A stretch of 64,000 nt of DNA, taken from assembly GCF_900113685.1 (NCBI RefSeq), contig NZ_FOQG01000004.1:1-64000 (forward strand), read 5' to 3'. Of the stretch, positions 18,226 to 26,341 are shown piece after piece (position 1 is the stretch's first letter; each line of letters begins with the position of its first letter). Made by a program: the position numbers and the translations under genes. Source of the DNA: Nocardioides psychrotolerans (GTDB taxonomy: Bacteria > Actinomycetota > Actinomycetes > Propionibacteriales > Nocardioidaceae). The notes under the pieces were generated by a model. It searched no databases, had not been told where the DNA came from, and saw nothing but the letters and a program-made list of their open reading frames with translations.

Positions 18226-19313
18226 GAGTCCACCGACCCCTGGGGAAGCACGAGCGTGAACGTGGAGCCGACTCCGGGCTCACTGATGCATTCGAGGCTG
18301 CCCCCGTGCGCCTCGGCGAAGGAACGGGCGTTGGCGAGGCCGAGGCCAGTGCCCACGATGCCGAGCTCGATGGCTGTGGACGCGCGGAAGTACCTGCCGA
18401 AGAGCTGCTGGTGCTCCTCGATCGGAATTCCGATGCCCGTGTCCTCGACGGCGATCGCGATATTAGGGCCGCGGACCTCGCACGTCACGTCCACGTGTCC
18501 ACCGTGGCGACTGTATTTGACGGCGTTCGACAGGAGGTTGTCGAGGGTTTGCAGCACGCGGCGCTCGTCGACGAAAGCTACCGCGGAGTCGGGTCCGTGC
18601 CGTGAGATCGTGACCCGACTCGCCCATGCTGCTGGCTGGATCGCCTCCAGAGCGCCTCGGACCGAGGCCACGAGATCGGTCTGACTCCGCTCGAGCCTCA
18701 GTTCACCGGTCATGATCTGGGCGGCGCCGAGGAGGTCGTTGATCATCGTCAGCACGCGGTGTGCACTGTTCTCAATCGTCAGGGCCATCCTTCGTGCCTC
18801 AGGCGAGAGCCCCTCCTCGCCCAGCAGTTCTGCAAAGCCGAGGATCGAGGTCAGCGGTGTCTTGAGGTCATGGGTCGCCGAGGCGAGGAACATGCTCTTC
18901 AGCTCGTCGAGCTCACGCAGCCGTCGGTTCTTGGCAGCGAGTTCGCGCCTCGCTCCGAGCAGATCGCTATTGAGTTCGAGCAGCAGTGCATTCAACTTCT
19001 CTCCTGGAGCACGCAACGGCTCCGCCAGCATGAGAACGCCCTTGTCCTGGGCAAGGGCCCAGACTTTGCAGTCGACCATGTCCCCGCTCCGGCGTACGAG
19101 CCCCGCCTGCACGGAGTGCCACGACGGCCCGGCCTCCGCGAGGAGGTCGGTCACCACCGGACCATGGGCGGGCACGACGATTTCGTGGATCGACGCGGTC
19201 GACCCCAGCAGGCGCTCGAGGGCTCTGTTGGCTTCGAGGATCGTGCCGTCGCGCGCCACCATCGCGGCTGCGACCGCGTCACTGTCGGCCAGGAAACCGT
19301 CAAAAGGCGTCAT
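18222..19313 (-). CDS. Soluble PAS-domain histidine kinase coupled to the B12 protein
   Basis: The 363-residue kinase has no membrane segments. A PAS-like domain (about residues 8-100: VAAAMVARDGTILEANRALE) is followed by a short coiled coil (LLGARRELAAKNRRLRELDE). The H-box is ASATHDLKTPLTSILGFAEL, the N-box LDNLLSNAVKYSRHGG, and the G-boxes EDTGIGIP and GTGLGLANARSFAEAHGG. All residues needed for autophosphorylation are present. Start ATG 19313 (MTPFDGFLADS) was preferred because the open frame upstream to 19538 is arginine-rich and without family character. Its stop overlaps the start of the B12-protein gene. A single-domain response regulator lies about 280 bp upstream on the same strand and is a plausible partner. 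Confidence 0.9.
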   Translation of the reverse strand: MTPFDGFLADSDAVAAAMVARDGTILEANRALERLLGSTASIHEIVVPAHGPVVTDLLAEAGPSWHSVQAGLVRRSGDMVDCKVWALAQDKGVLMLAEPLRAPGEKLNALLLELNSDLLGARRELAAKNRRLRELDELKSMFLASATHDLKTPLTSILGFAELLGEEGLSPEARRMALTIENSAHRVLTMINDLLGAAQIMTGELRLERSQTDLVASVRGALEAIQPAAWASRVTISRHGPDSAVAFVDERRVLQTLDNLLSNAVKYSRHGGHVDVTCEVRGPNIAIAVEDTGIGIPIEEHQQLFGRYFRASTAIELGIVGTGLGLANARSFAEAHGGSLECISEPGVGSTFTLVLPQGSVDS

Positions 19314-19592
19314 GGCCCCGTCGGCTCCGGGCGCGACCGCCCACCTTGATCGCGTGCGCTCAGTATGCGGCACGGGGATACTCCCACGGGCTATCGAACG
19401 CTGGCGGCCTGCCTGGCCCCGCCGGGGTGGGCCTCGAGGTACGCCGATTCGCGCTTTGTTTACCGGAAGCGTGCGTGTCCGGGTATCGGTCGGCGAGGTT
19501 TGGTTCCCTGATGTGGGTCTGCTGCATCGACTGGCCACCCACGAGGCACTGCGCCCCGCGGCCTGAACCCCGAAGGACTTCGTCGGTGCCCA

Positions 19593-19988
19593 CTAGCGCC
19601 TCACGAGCGATGGCGCGTTCAGGATGCGCTCGAGGCGGGGGATCAGGGTCTTGACCAGGTCCGACTTCTCCAGGTAGCCGTGCGCGCCGGCGTTGAGCGC
19701 GCCCTGTCCGGCGGTTGCGACCGGGTAACCGGAGAGCATCACGACTAATGCCTCCGGCGCAGCTTCGCGGATCAGGGGTAGTGCCTGCATGCCGTCCATG
19801 ACCGGCATCGAGATGTCGAGCAGCACGACGTCAGGCTGACTGGCCCTGGCGACGTCGATGGCCTGGCGTCCGTCAGCGGCCGTGGCGACGACCTTCCAGC
19901 CGCCGGGATGCCTGTCGATGACCATGCAGATCAGATCCCGCAGATCATCGGAGTCGTCGACCACCAGCACGTTGAGGTTCTTGGTCAT
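19593..19988 (-). CDS. Single-domain (CheY-like) response regulator
   Basis: This 131-residue protein consists only of a receiver domain. The acidic pair is in LVVDDSDD (about residues 9-14), the phospho-acceptor Asp in PDVVLLDISMPVMDG (about 58), the Ser/Thr switch in VVMLSGYP and the Lys in GYLEKSDLV. No output domain follows, so it must act by protein contact or as a phosphate relay. Its ATG overlaps the stop of the PAS-protein gene upstream (ATGA at 19985-19988), which fixes the start. It lies between that PAS protein and the PAS kinase of the B12 module. Confidence 0.92.
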   Translation of the reverse strand: MTKNLNVLVVDDSDDLRDLICMVIDRHPGGWKVVATAADGRQAIDVARASQPDVVLLDISMPVMDGMQALPLIREAAPEALVVMLSGYPVATAGQGALNAGAHGYLEKSDLVKTLIPRLERILNAPSLVRR

Positions 19989-20755
19989 GGCGCGTCAGCT
20001 TCGCATCCGGGAGGGGCGTCGCGCACGGCCGTGCCGGGCTGGACCTGGTGGTCCACGGCGAGCTCGCCGATCCAACGTCGCGCCCTGGCGGAGGTGCTGG
20101 CGATCGCGCTGCGGGCCTCGGCGTAGCGCTCCAGATCGAAAGCCATCTCCGCGGTCACCAGGCCCTGCACAATGGTGTCGTTCACCTCGCGGGCGACGCG
20201 CTGTCGCTCGGCCTGTGCCGCTTCCTCGGCGAACTGTCGCTCGACCTGTTTCTGCAGCGTCAGATCGGTGAAGACCAGGCACCGCACCAGCACGCCGTCC
20301 AGGTCGAGGGCGGTGGCGGCGACGAGCGCAGGCACATGACTGCCGTCGGTCGCCGCGATCGTGAGCTCGGCCCGCCTCGTCTCCGTGGCCACGGTCTCGA
20401 GGAGGCCGCGGAGAGCGACCTGCTGGTCATCGTCGACGTACTCGGTGATGTCGCGCCCGATCATGCGGTCGCGCTCCATGCCGATGAAGTCGGCCAGCCG
20501 TGGGTTGGCGAACAGGATCACCCCACTCTCGGAGACGGTCACAGCGCCTTCTCCCATCCTCTCCACGATCACCCGATAGGGACGGTCTGCGTTCGTGAGG
20601 GTGTAGACCTGCTCGTTCTCCGGTGCGCCCAGCACGACCGCGTCGACACCGCCGCTGCTGAGCGCGGTCAGCGCCTCCTGGAGGTAGGCGATCTGTCGAA
20701 CCAGCTCGCCAAGCTCCTGCTCCGAAGTCTCGGACGACTCCTCTATATCCGTCAC
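19985..20755 (-). CDS. PAS-domain protein with HisKA_3-like helix lacking the phospho-acceptor His
   Basis: The 256-residue protein has an N-terminal coiled-coil stretch (about residues 10-35) and a PAS domain (about 60-180: RMGEGAVTVSESGVILFANP, FIGMERDRMIGRDITEYV). These lead into a C-terminal helix pair, RQRVAREVNDTIVQGLVTAE. In HisKA_3-type kinases this segment normally reads R-E-L-H-D-x-V-x-Q; here Asn (VND) replaces His, and no ATPase domain follows. It therefore cannot be a normal kinase and may be a dimeric sensor or scaffold for the CheY-like protein encoded by the overlapping next gene. Its ATG overlaps the stop of the Kai-like ORF upstream. Confidence 0.85.
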   Translation of the reverse strand: MTDIEESSETSEQELGELVRQIAYLQEALTALSSGGVDAVVLGAPENEQVYTLTNADRPYRVIVERMGEGAVTVSESGVILFANPRLADFIGMERDRMIGRDITEYVDDDQQVALRGLLETVATETRRAELTIAATDGSHVPALVAATALDLDGVLVRCLVFTDLTLQKQVERQFAEEAAQAERQRVAREVNDTIVQGLVTAEMAFDLERYAEARSAIASTSARARRWIGELAVDHQVQPGTAVRDAPPGCEADAP

Positions 20756-21570
20756 GTCCCCCCCTCAGCGATCAGAGGTGATCCATCGAGGTCGATCTGG
20801 ATGGCACCCAGGTCGAGGGCAGCGCGGACGCGCGCTGTATCAGTGAGGTTGCCCATCAGGCGCCGGAGTGGTCCGGGTGAGCGCTTGACCAGCGTCGGCA
20901 GGGACAGAATGTGGTCCTCCGTCACCGGCGGCGGATGCTCGGCTGCATGGATCACCTTGAGGTCCAACCTGCAGGCCATGGGCTCTTGGCCTGGGGACGC
21001 AGTTGGAGACCGACGAGCACGCGGTCGGGTGTCGAACAGGTCGCCGATGATCGTGCGCAGTGGCGCGGGGAGCATGCGGACGAGTTTGGGAACGGCAAGA
21101 ATCTCGTCGCCGCTGGCCAGCGCGGGGTGGATCGGGAGGTCGAACCCGAGGGAGGCCTCGTTCAGTGCAAGGTTGCCCCGAGATTCCTCGAAGGCGATGG
21201 TGACCCCGGTGGGCACCTTCTCCTGGCCGCTGAGGACGCGAGGCACCCCGGCCTCGGGCGCCTCGGCTGTCACGCGTTGGTCCACGTCCACATCTGCAGT
21301 CTCTCCTACTGACCGTCTCTTCGGGCGGCTTCGCGGAGACTCGGAGTGAGATCCGTGGATGTGCTGGCGGATGCGGGCTGCCCGCCCGCCACCTGAGGAG
21401 TCGTCGGGTTGCGCAGGGGCGGTCCAAGCATCCAGGGACGTGGTGTGCGACGGCCCGACCTGAGCGTGGCGCTCTGGCCTCACGACCATGCAACGGACCC
21501 GCATCGGATGAGGAGAGAACCCCACAGAGAAGGCCACCGGGAACGCACCCGTGCTCGCCTCATCCGACAC
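20752..21570 (-). pseudogene. Fused remnant of kaiC-kaiB-kaiB-like genes (single open frame)
   Basis: An uninterrupted 272-codon frame contains pieces of Kai clock-type proteins. Residues about 118-145 read VTIAFEESRGNLALNEASLG, then FDL, like a strand-helix part of KaiC-family ATPases that follows the P-loop. Residues about 147-181 read DEILAVPKLVRMLPAPLRTI, then IGDL, the second half of KaiB. Residues about 199-257 read DHILSLPTLVKRSPGPLRRL, then MGNLTDTARVRAALDL, a second KaiB C-terminal half. The KaiC P-loop, the rest of KaiC and both KaiB N-terminal halves are absent, as if deletions had fused three genes in frame. The first ~100 residues have no recognisable domain. Its last codons overlap the start of the PAS-protein gene (ATGA, 20752-20755). 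Whether the chimera is made and folds is unknown. Confidence 0.65.
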
Positions 21571-21895
21571 ACCGCCCGGGAGCTCGTCGACGCCGACGGG
21601 GCGACCTTCGTGCTTCGCGACGAGGGCAGTGCCACCACGTCAACGAGGACGCTATCCCCGACATCTACCTCGGCGACCGGATCCGCGCGTCGCCTACCGT
21701 CCGATCCTCGTCGAGAGCCTGGTGATGACCCCCATCCGCACGGCGAAACGCCTGGGTCCATCGGGCCCTACTGGGCCTGCGAACGCGTTGCGACGCCCGC
21801 AGAGCGCGAGCCCCTGCTGGCACTCGCTGACAGCACCTCGGTCGCCATCGAGAGCATCGGGGTCCGCGACGAGCTGAAGCGACGTGGCGGCCCAC
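21535..21895 (+). pseudogene. GAF-domain sensor (histidine kinase) remnant
   Basis: Pieces of a GAF domain occur in consecutive frames: RLIRHTARELVDADGATFVL (about 21557-21620), CHHVNEDAIPDIYLGDRI with an internal deletion (about 21631-21685), AYRPILVESLVMTPIRTA (about 21690-21745) and ERVATPAEREPLLALADSTS followed by VAIES (about 21780-21860). These match the GAF domain found at the start of many soluble bacterial kinases. Frameshifts and a missing core show it is non-functional, and no kinase domain remains. It is adjacent to, and opposite in strand from, the Kai-like remnant. Confidence 0.6.
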
Positions 21896-22199
21896 GAACG
21901 CCCATCTCTTCCTTGATGTCGAAGGACGCGAGGTTGTCCTGGCTGAGGTGGCCGAGCAATTCCGCTCCGCTGTCGATAACGACGACGGCGTTGCCGGGCA
22001 GCTAATGCCCGATCTGCGGACACCTGACGTGGTGATGGATCCGCGTCGCGCGTGCGGACAGCCTGCGGTCCGAGATGTCCGGACCGATTCGGTGGCCGCC
22101 GGTGGTCGTCGGCTCGAAGGGCATGAGGAGGGTGGGCGGGCGGATGGAGGGTGGACATCCGGCTTCTCGAACCACTGACATGCGAGATGTCGAGGCCTG
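21896..22199. other. Stretch without a recognisable gene
   Basis: The plus strand can be read as NAHLFLDVEGREVVLAEVAE followed by QFRSAVDNDDG, which looks protein-like, but no family was recognised and no start or complete frame fits. It may be more debris from the neighbouring kinase gene. Confidence 0.3.
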
Positions 22200-22614
22200 T
22201 CACCGCCCGACTGCGATGACGAGGCACAGGGCCGTGAGTACAGCGGTGAGCGCAGTCGCGCCGATGCGCTCGACCGGGTGTTTTCCGGACAGGTTCCTCA
22301 GGGTGTTCAGGGCGAAGAGCGTGGCGGCGGCCCACATCGCCGCGGTCAGGACGCCCTCGGCCGTTGGCCCGCGGCCGATCACCGAACCTGCTGCGAGGAC
22401 CAGCCAGGCGACACCCGAAAGAGCGAGCGCCGCTACGGCGCTGGTCGCCCGGTATCGGGTGGGCAATCGGCCTTCGCCCTCCACGAACCGGCCGCCGTAA
22501 CGCCGCCGCCCCCCAGCGAGCGCCCGTTGCCAGCGCCAGCTGAAAGGCGACCACCAAGGCAATCAGACAGACGGCCGCCACGGCGGCGATCTGGACCAAT
22601 GCGGAAGTGGACAT
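22200..22614 (-). pseudogene. Small four-helix membrane protein, single frameshift
   Basis: ATG 22614 starts MSTSALVQIAAVAAVCLIAL with a long hydrophobic helix. At about 22500 the frame must shift by one base to continue as RYGGRFVEGEGRLPTRYRAT, followed by three further membrane helices and a stop at 22200. The shift point lies in a G/C homopolymer-rich tract (about 22498-22513 has a run of C residues). It is therefore either a real inactivating frameshift or a sequencing error. The joined protein would have about 138 residues. Function is unknown. Confidence 0.6.
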
Positions 22615-22778
22615 CAGAACGTTCTCTGGTCGCAGCCTCAGCAGTCAGCGCGGGACCTCGATGAGTGAGGCATCACCACCAAGCACGGGATGCTCGGGGT
22701 AAGCGTCAGGTAGGCCCCCACCGGCTCGGGGGGGACGAGACACGGCGAACCGTCGTGGCAAGCAGGTGGATGGCATCG

Positions 22779-23594
22779 CTACTTGACCTCCGCTCGCACC
22801 ACGACGGCGAGGCCGACGGTCAGCGGGAAGAGCAGCCAGATCACGCTGGCGACTCCCAGGTGTTCCCATTGTTGGATCGTCACTGTCCCGTCGATCAGGG
22901 TGCCTTGGGCGTACTTGAAGTCCATCCAGGGCTGGAGGTCGCGGAACCAGGCCTGCGAGCTGGCAAGCAGCACTGAGAGTGTGGGAAGCAGGAACGAGTA
23001 GACGAAGTAGCCGACGATGGCTCCGGCCGAGCTCCGGATCACGACGCCGAGCATGAACCCCACCAGCAGACCGAGAACATTGGCCAACACGATGGTGGCC
23101 ATGTTCGACACCGTCAGGTCCCAGACAGGCTCGATCCCCGCGATGGTCGTTCCCACCACATTGCCGAGTGCCCCGACCGCGAAGGCGAGCAGGATGGTGG
23201 CGATCGCGACGCCGACGCACGCAACCGCCTTGGCTGCGATGACGCGGGAGCGGTCTGGCACGAGGGTGAACGTGGTGAGCCCGCTGCGCTGGCTCCACTC
23301 GCTGGTCACCGACAAGATCGCGATGATCGGGAGGACGACGGTGATCGGATAGCCGATCGCGGTCGCGAACGCGCTGTAGGTCATGCCGGCGTCGGAGGAG
23401 AACGCGATGACTGCCGCGCTGGCGAGCAGCGCCAGGATGCCGATGCTCGCCATCAGCCAGAACCCGGACCGGGTGTCGAACATCTTGCGCAGCTCGGTGG
23501 TGATGATGCGGCTCATGGGGATGGCTCGGTGGGTGGTCACCGAACCTGTAGTCCCCCTGGCAACGGGTGCGGGGGTGGTGTCGAGGGTGGTCAT
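22779..23594 (-). CDS. ABC-2 type transporter permease
   Basis: This 271-residue membrane protein has about six hydrophobic segments. Its N-terminal motif RIITTELRKMFDTRSGFWLM, followed by a first membrane helix, is typical of ABC-2 permeases paired with bacitracin- or lantibiotic-type ATPases. The loop SEWSQRSGLTTFTLVPDRSR is the conserved coupling region. The start overlaps the stop of the ATPase gene (23591-23594), so the two are coupled. The substrate is unknown. Confidence 0.9.
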   Translation of the reverse strand: MTTLDTTPAPVARGTTGSVTTHRAIPMSRIITTELRKMFDTRSGFWLMASIGILALLASAAVIAFSSDAGMTYSAFATAIGYPITVVLPIIAILSVTSEWSQRSGLTTFTLVPDRSRVIAAKAVACVGVAIATILLAFAVGALGNVVGTTIAGIEPVWDLTVSNMATIVLANVLGLLVGFMLGVVIRSSAGAIVGYFVYSFLLPTLSVLLASSQAWFRDLQPWMDFKYAQGTLIDGTVTIQQWEHLGVASVIWLLFPLTVGLAVVVRAEVK

Positions 23595-24514
23595 GCCACT
23601 GCTCCTTCAGGCTGGCTGTCGCTGGTGGTGTCGCGTTGGGTCTGGGCGGTGAGCTCGAGGAACATCTCCTCCAGGCCGGTGCCGTCGGCCGGCCTGAGCT
23701 CGAGCAGAGGCGCGCCGGCGGCGAAGGCGATCTTCCCAACCTTCGCGGTGTCGGCGTGGGCGAGAAGCCCATCTGTGCCGACGGGCGTAGAGGTGACGCC
23801 TGAGTCGAGCAGTGCCTGGGCGACGACGTCGCGGTCGAGGGCACGGAGCATGGACCCTGCGGAGCGAAGCAGGTCGCTCTTGGCTCCTTGGGCCACGATG
23901 CGGCCGTTGTCGATGACCACGAGGTCGTCAGCGATGACCTCGATCTCATGGAGCAGGTGGGAGGAGAGCAGGACGGTGCCACCGCGGTCGGCGAAGTCGC
24001 GCAGTAGTCCCCGCATCCAGCGGATCCCGGCCGGGTCGAGCCCGTTGGCCGGTTCGTCGAGGATCAGCACTCCCGGTTCGCCGATCAGCGCGGTCGCGAT
24101 GCCGAGGCGTTGTCGCATCCCCAGGGAGTAGTCGCGGACCCGCCGGGACGCCTCCTGCGGCGTGAGGCTGACCAGAGCGAGCATCTCCTCGACGCGGCTG
24201 CGCGGAAGACCCATGAACCGCCGGGCGATGGTCAGGATCTCACGCCCGGTGCGACCGGTGTGCTGGGCTGACGCGTCGAGCAGGACGCCGACCACGAGTC
24301 CCGGGTTGGGTAGGTCGACGTACCTGCGGCCGGCAACGGTGGCGGTTCCCGACGTGGGCTGGGTGAGCCCGACGATGATCCGCATGGTGGTGGACTTCCC
24401 GGCGCCGTTGGGGCCGAGGAACCCGGTCACGCGACCAGGCTGGGCGGTGAAGCTGACGTCGTCGACGGCGGTGAAGTCGCCGTAGGTCCTGGACACGGAT
24501 TCGATGGTGATCAT
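23591..24514 (-). CDS. ABC transporter ATP-binding protein
   Basis: This 307-residue ATPase has Walker A LGPNGAGKSTTMRII near residue 37, signature DYSLGMRQRLGIATALI, Walker B PGVLILDEPANGLDP and switch His in LLSSHLLHEIE. The C-terminal ~90 residues form the extension usual in the CcmA/BcrA-type exporter group. It forms an operon with the ABC-2 permease downstream. Start ATG 24514 matches the family N-terminus (MITIESVSRTYGDFTAVDDV). Confidence 0.93.
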   Translation of the reverse strand: MITIESVSRTYGDFTAVDDVSFTAQPGRVTGFLGPNGAGKSTTMRIIVGLTQPTSGTATVAGRRYVDLPNPGLVVGVLLDASAQHTGRTGREILTIARRFMGLPRSRVEEMLALVSLTPQEASRRVRDYSLGMRQRLGIATALIGEPGVLILDEPANGLDPAGIRWMRGLLRDFADRGGTVLLSSHLLHEIEVIADDLVVIDNGRIVAQGAKSDLLRSAGSMLRALDRDVVAQALLDSGVTSTPVGTDGLLAHADTAKVGKIAFAAGAPLLELRPADGTGLEEMFLELTAQTQRDTTSDSQPEGAVA

Positions 24515-24567
24515 GAGCTGAGGTCCTTGGGATCGGGTGATGCGGAGGCGGTCGGGCCCTGGTGGGC

Positions 24568-24813
24568 CTAGCAGCGTGGAGGGTCGGCGTCGATGGCGTT
24601 GACCGAGAGGAGGGTGGCGCCGAGGTCGCGCACCTTGGCGAGCAGGCCGTGCAGCTCGGCCTGGTCGGTCACGGGGCCGCGCAGGATGGTGGTGCCGTCG
24701 TCGGCGTGGGTGAGGCTCAGGCCGCCGAACCAGGTCGACCAGTGCTCGTCGAGATGCCCGTCGATGCGGAGTTCGTAGTGGCCGGTTGGCTGTGGTGCGG
24801 GTCGTGCGTTCAT
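24568..24813 (-). CDS. Small conserved protein, 81 residues
   Basis: ATG 24813 gives an 81-residue soluble protein (GHYELRIDGHLDEHWSTWFG, then GLSLTHADDGTTILRGPVTD, then QAELHGLLAKVRDLGATLLS). This pattern, a short beta sheet followed by a helix, is common in small actinobacterial proteins next to MalT-type regulators; I do not know its function. It overlaps the stop of the DUF2306-like gene (24810-24813) and ends a three-gene operon. Confidence 0.8.
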   Translation of the reverse strand: MNARPAPQPTGHYELRIDGHLDEHWSTWFGGLSLTHADDGTTILRGPVTDQAELHGLLAKVRDLGATLLSVNAIDADPPRC

Positions 24814-25475
24814 CGCAAGCCGGCCAGGGCTGCGCGGGTGCGAGTGCTGCGGGTCCGCCGGGTGGAGGGGCGGCGGATGAACCATTCCGCGACGGCGAGG
24901 TTGATCGCCCAGCCGGCTCCCATCATGAGGTCGGTGCGGACGACGCCGGCACCGAAGAGGGCTTCGCCGAACCCGACGGTGAGTGCCTGGGTGCCGGCGC
25001 CGAGTGCCAGGGCGTAGGCGCGGGTCATCCAGGTGCGGTGCCGGTCGATGTCGCGTCGCCGGATGGCGGCGAGGCCGAGAATGATGCTGAGGGCCATCCC
25101 GGACCCGAAGAGCAGCCGGAACACGTGCAGGAGGTCGCCGGTGCCTTCTTTGCGGGGGAAGATCAGTGTCATCCACAGGGCCGAGAGCGCCACCGCGAGT
25201 CCGAGCACGACGAGGAGTCGTCCGGTCCGGCGGTGCCACCCGGGGTGACGTCGGCGGATGCCGGCGGAGAACTGGAACGCGCCGAGGAGGGCGTAGCCGA
25301 TGGCTGCTGCGACGTGTACGACGACCGGGGCCGGTGAGGCTGCGAAGCGGGCATCGGTCGGGATGAGCTCGGGCCCGCCACGGATCTCGACGAGCCGGGC
25401 GGTGCCGGCCAGGACGGGGATCGCGGCCAGCGCGACCAGGCCGACCGGCACCCACCGGCCGGTGCGCCGGGTCAT
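24810..25475 (-). CDS. DUF2306-like integral membrane protein
   Basis: This 221-residue protein has about six to seven hydrophobic helices. The arrangement HVAAAIGYALLGAFQFSAGI, RRRHPGWHRRTGRLLV and HRTWMTRAYALALGAGTQAL is typical of the DUF2306 group, in which conserved His residues between helices suggest a cytochrome b561-like fold. The Arg-rich tail is cytosolic. Its ATG overlaps the stop of the preceding membrane-protein gene (25472-25475). Confidence 0.8.
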   Translation of the reverse strand: MTRRTGRWVPVGLVALAAIPVLAGTARLVEIRGGPELIPTDARFAASPAPVVVHVAAAIGYALLGAFQFSAGIRRRHPGWHRRTGRLLVVLGLAVALSALWMTLIFPRKEGTGDLLHVFRLLFGSGMALSIILGLAAIRRRDIDRHRTWMTRAYALALGAGTQALTVGFGEALFGAGVVRTDLMMGAGWAINLAVAEWFIRRPSTRRTRSTRTRAALAGLR

Positions 25476-26170
25476 TCGGCACCTGCCGCGGTGAGATGCG
25501 GGGCGTCGACAGCGGTCGGCTGTGCCGTGGTGTCGGTGCGCGTGGTGCGCGTGGTGAGCCAGAGCGAGTAGCCGAGGGCAACCATGGCGATGCCGTTGGG
25601 GAAGGCCAGCAACCGGTAGAAGGCGTCCGGCATCAGGGTCAGCGCGGCACTGACGAGGCCACCGACGGCGAGGAGCACGGACGCCCAGCGGGCGAGGACG
25701 CGTGCCCGGTAGAGCGCGATGCCGAAGATGAGGCCGCCGGCCAGGTAGGTGATGCCGGAGACCGGGAGGACGTACTGCAGCCGCCCGATGTCGCCGATGA
25801 CCTTGCCTTCGGTGGCCGAGACGAGGACATCGTTGACGTAGGAGGGGTCTGTCCCGGCGATGGAGGGCAGGACGGACGCCGCGACGAAGGAGGTGCCCAT
25901 GATGATGAGGTAGCAGGTGCTGAGCAGCAGGTACCCGACCAGTCCCAGCACGCCGGACTGCTTCACCTGGTGCAGGTACATGCCGGTGATGCCGACCAGG
26001 GCAAGGACGGCCATGAGCACCTTCAGGGAGCTGCGGATGGCCACTTCGGTCGTGGTGATGGAACTGGCGTCGAGGTGCGGGTGGTTGATCTGGACGCCGA
26101 TGAAGATGAGCCCGGCGGCAGCGGCGGCGACGCCGGCCGCCCGGGTGAGGGTGGTGGGCGTGATGGTCAT
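25472..26170 (-). CDS. Integral membrane protein of unknown function, 232 residues
   Basis: The protein has about six hydrophobic helices, beginning TLTRAAGVAAAAAGLIFIGV. A conserved-looking extracytoplasmic loop is DPSYVNDVLVSATEGKVIGD. No enzyme motif was recognised. It is the first gene of a three-gene operon with the DUF2306-like protein and the 81-residue protein. Two palindromes lie upstream (26252-26305), before the 3' end of the large MalT-like regulator gene, so that regulator may control this operon (inference). Confidence 0.82.
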   Translation of the reverse strand: MTITPTTLTRAAGVAAAAAGLIFIGVQINHPHLDASSITTTEVAIRSSLKVLMAVLALVGITGMYLHQVKQSGVLGLVGYLLLSTCYLIIMGTSFVAASVLPSIAGTDPSYVNDVLVSATEGKVIGDIGRLQYVLPVSGITYLAGGLIFGIALYRARVLARWASVLLAVGGLVSAALTLMPDAFYRLLAFPNGIAMVALGYSLWLTTRTTRTDTTAQPTAVDAPHLTAAGAE

Positions 26171-26251
26171 GTCTGGTTCCTGTCCTGGTTGCCCTGTGAC
26201 GAGCGCCGCGGGGATGACTGGAACCTAGGAGCCGAGAGGGTGACCTGGCCT

Positions 26252-26305
26252 CACCACATGATGTGACTGACGTGGTGACGGCGGAGCCTGATCGATCCTT
26301 GATCA
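26252..26305. promoter_or_regulatory. Clustered palindromes upstream of the membrane-protein operon
   Basis: CACAT-G-ATGTG (26255-26265) lies within a wider CACCAC...GTGGTG pair (26252-26277). A second near-palindrome, TGATC-GATCCTT-GATCA, follows at 26289-26305. Both lie about 85-135 bp upstream of the first membrane gene and are candidate operators, possibly for the adjacent LuxR/MalT-type regulator. Confidence 0.4.
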
Positions 26306-26341
26306 CCGCCGCGAGCACGCCCGAGAAGGTGGGCCTGATGC

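Noticed and set aside
19458..19486. GTTTAC-N17-GGGTAT, resembling a sigma-B-type stress promoter
   Set aside because: It points to the plus strand, where no gene follows, and the spacing from GTTT to GGGTAT is longer than usual.
22645..23982. 445-codon minus-strand open frame across the ABC genes
   Set aside because: Shadow of the overlapping ABC ATPase and permease in another frame, Arg/Pro/His-rich with no domain.
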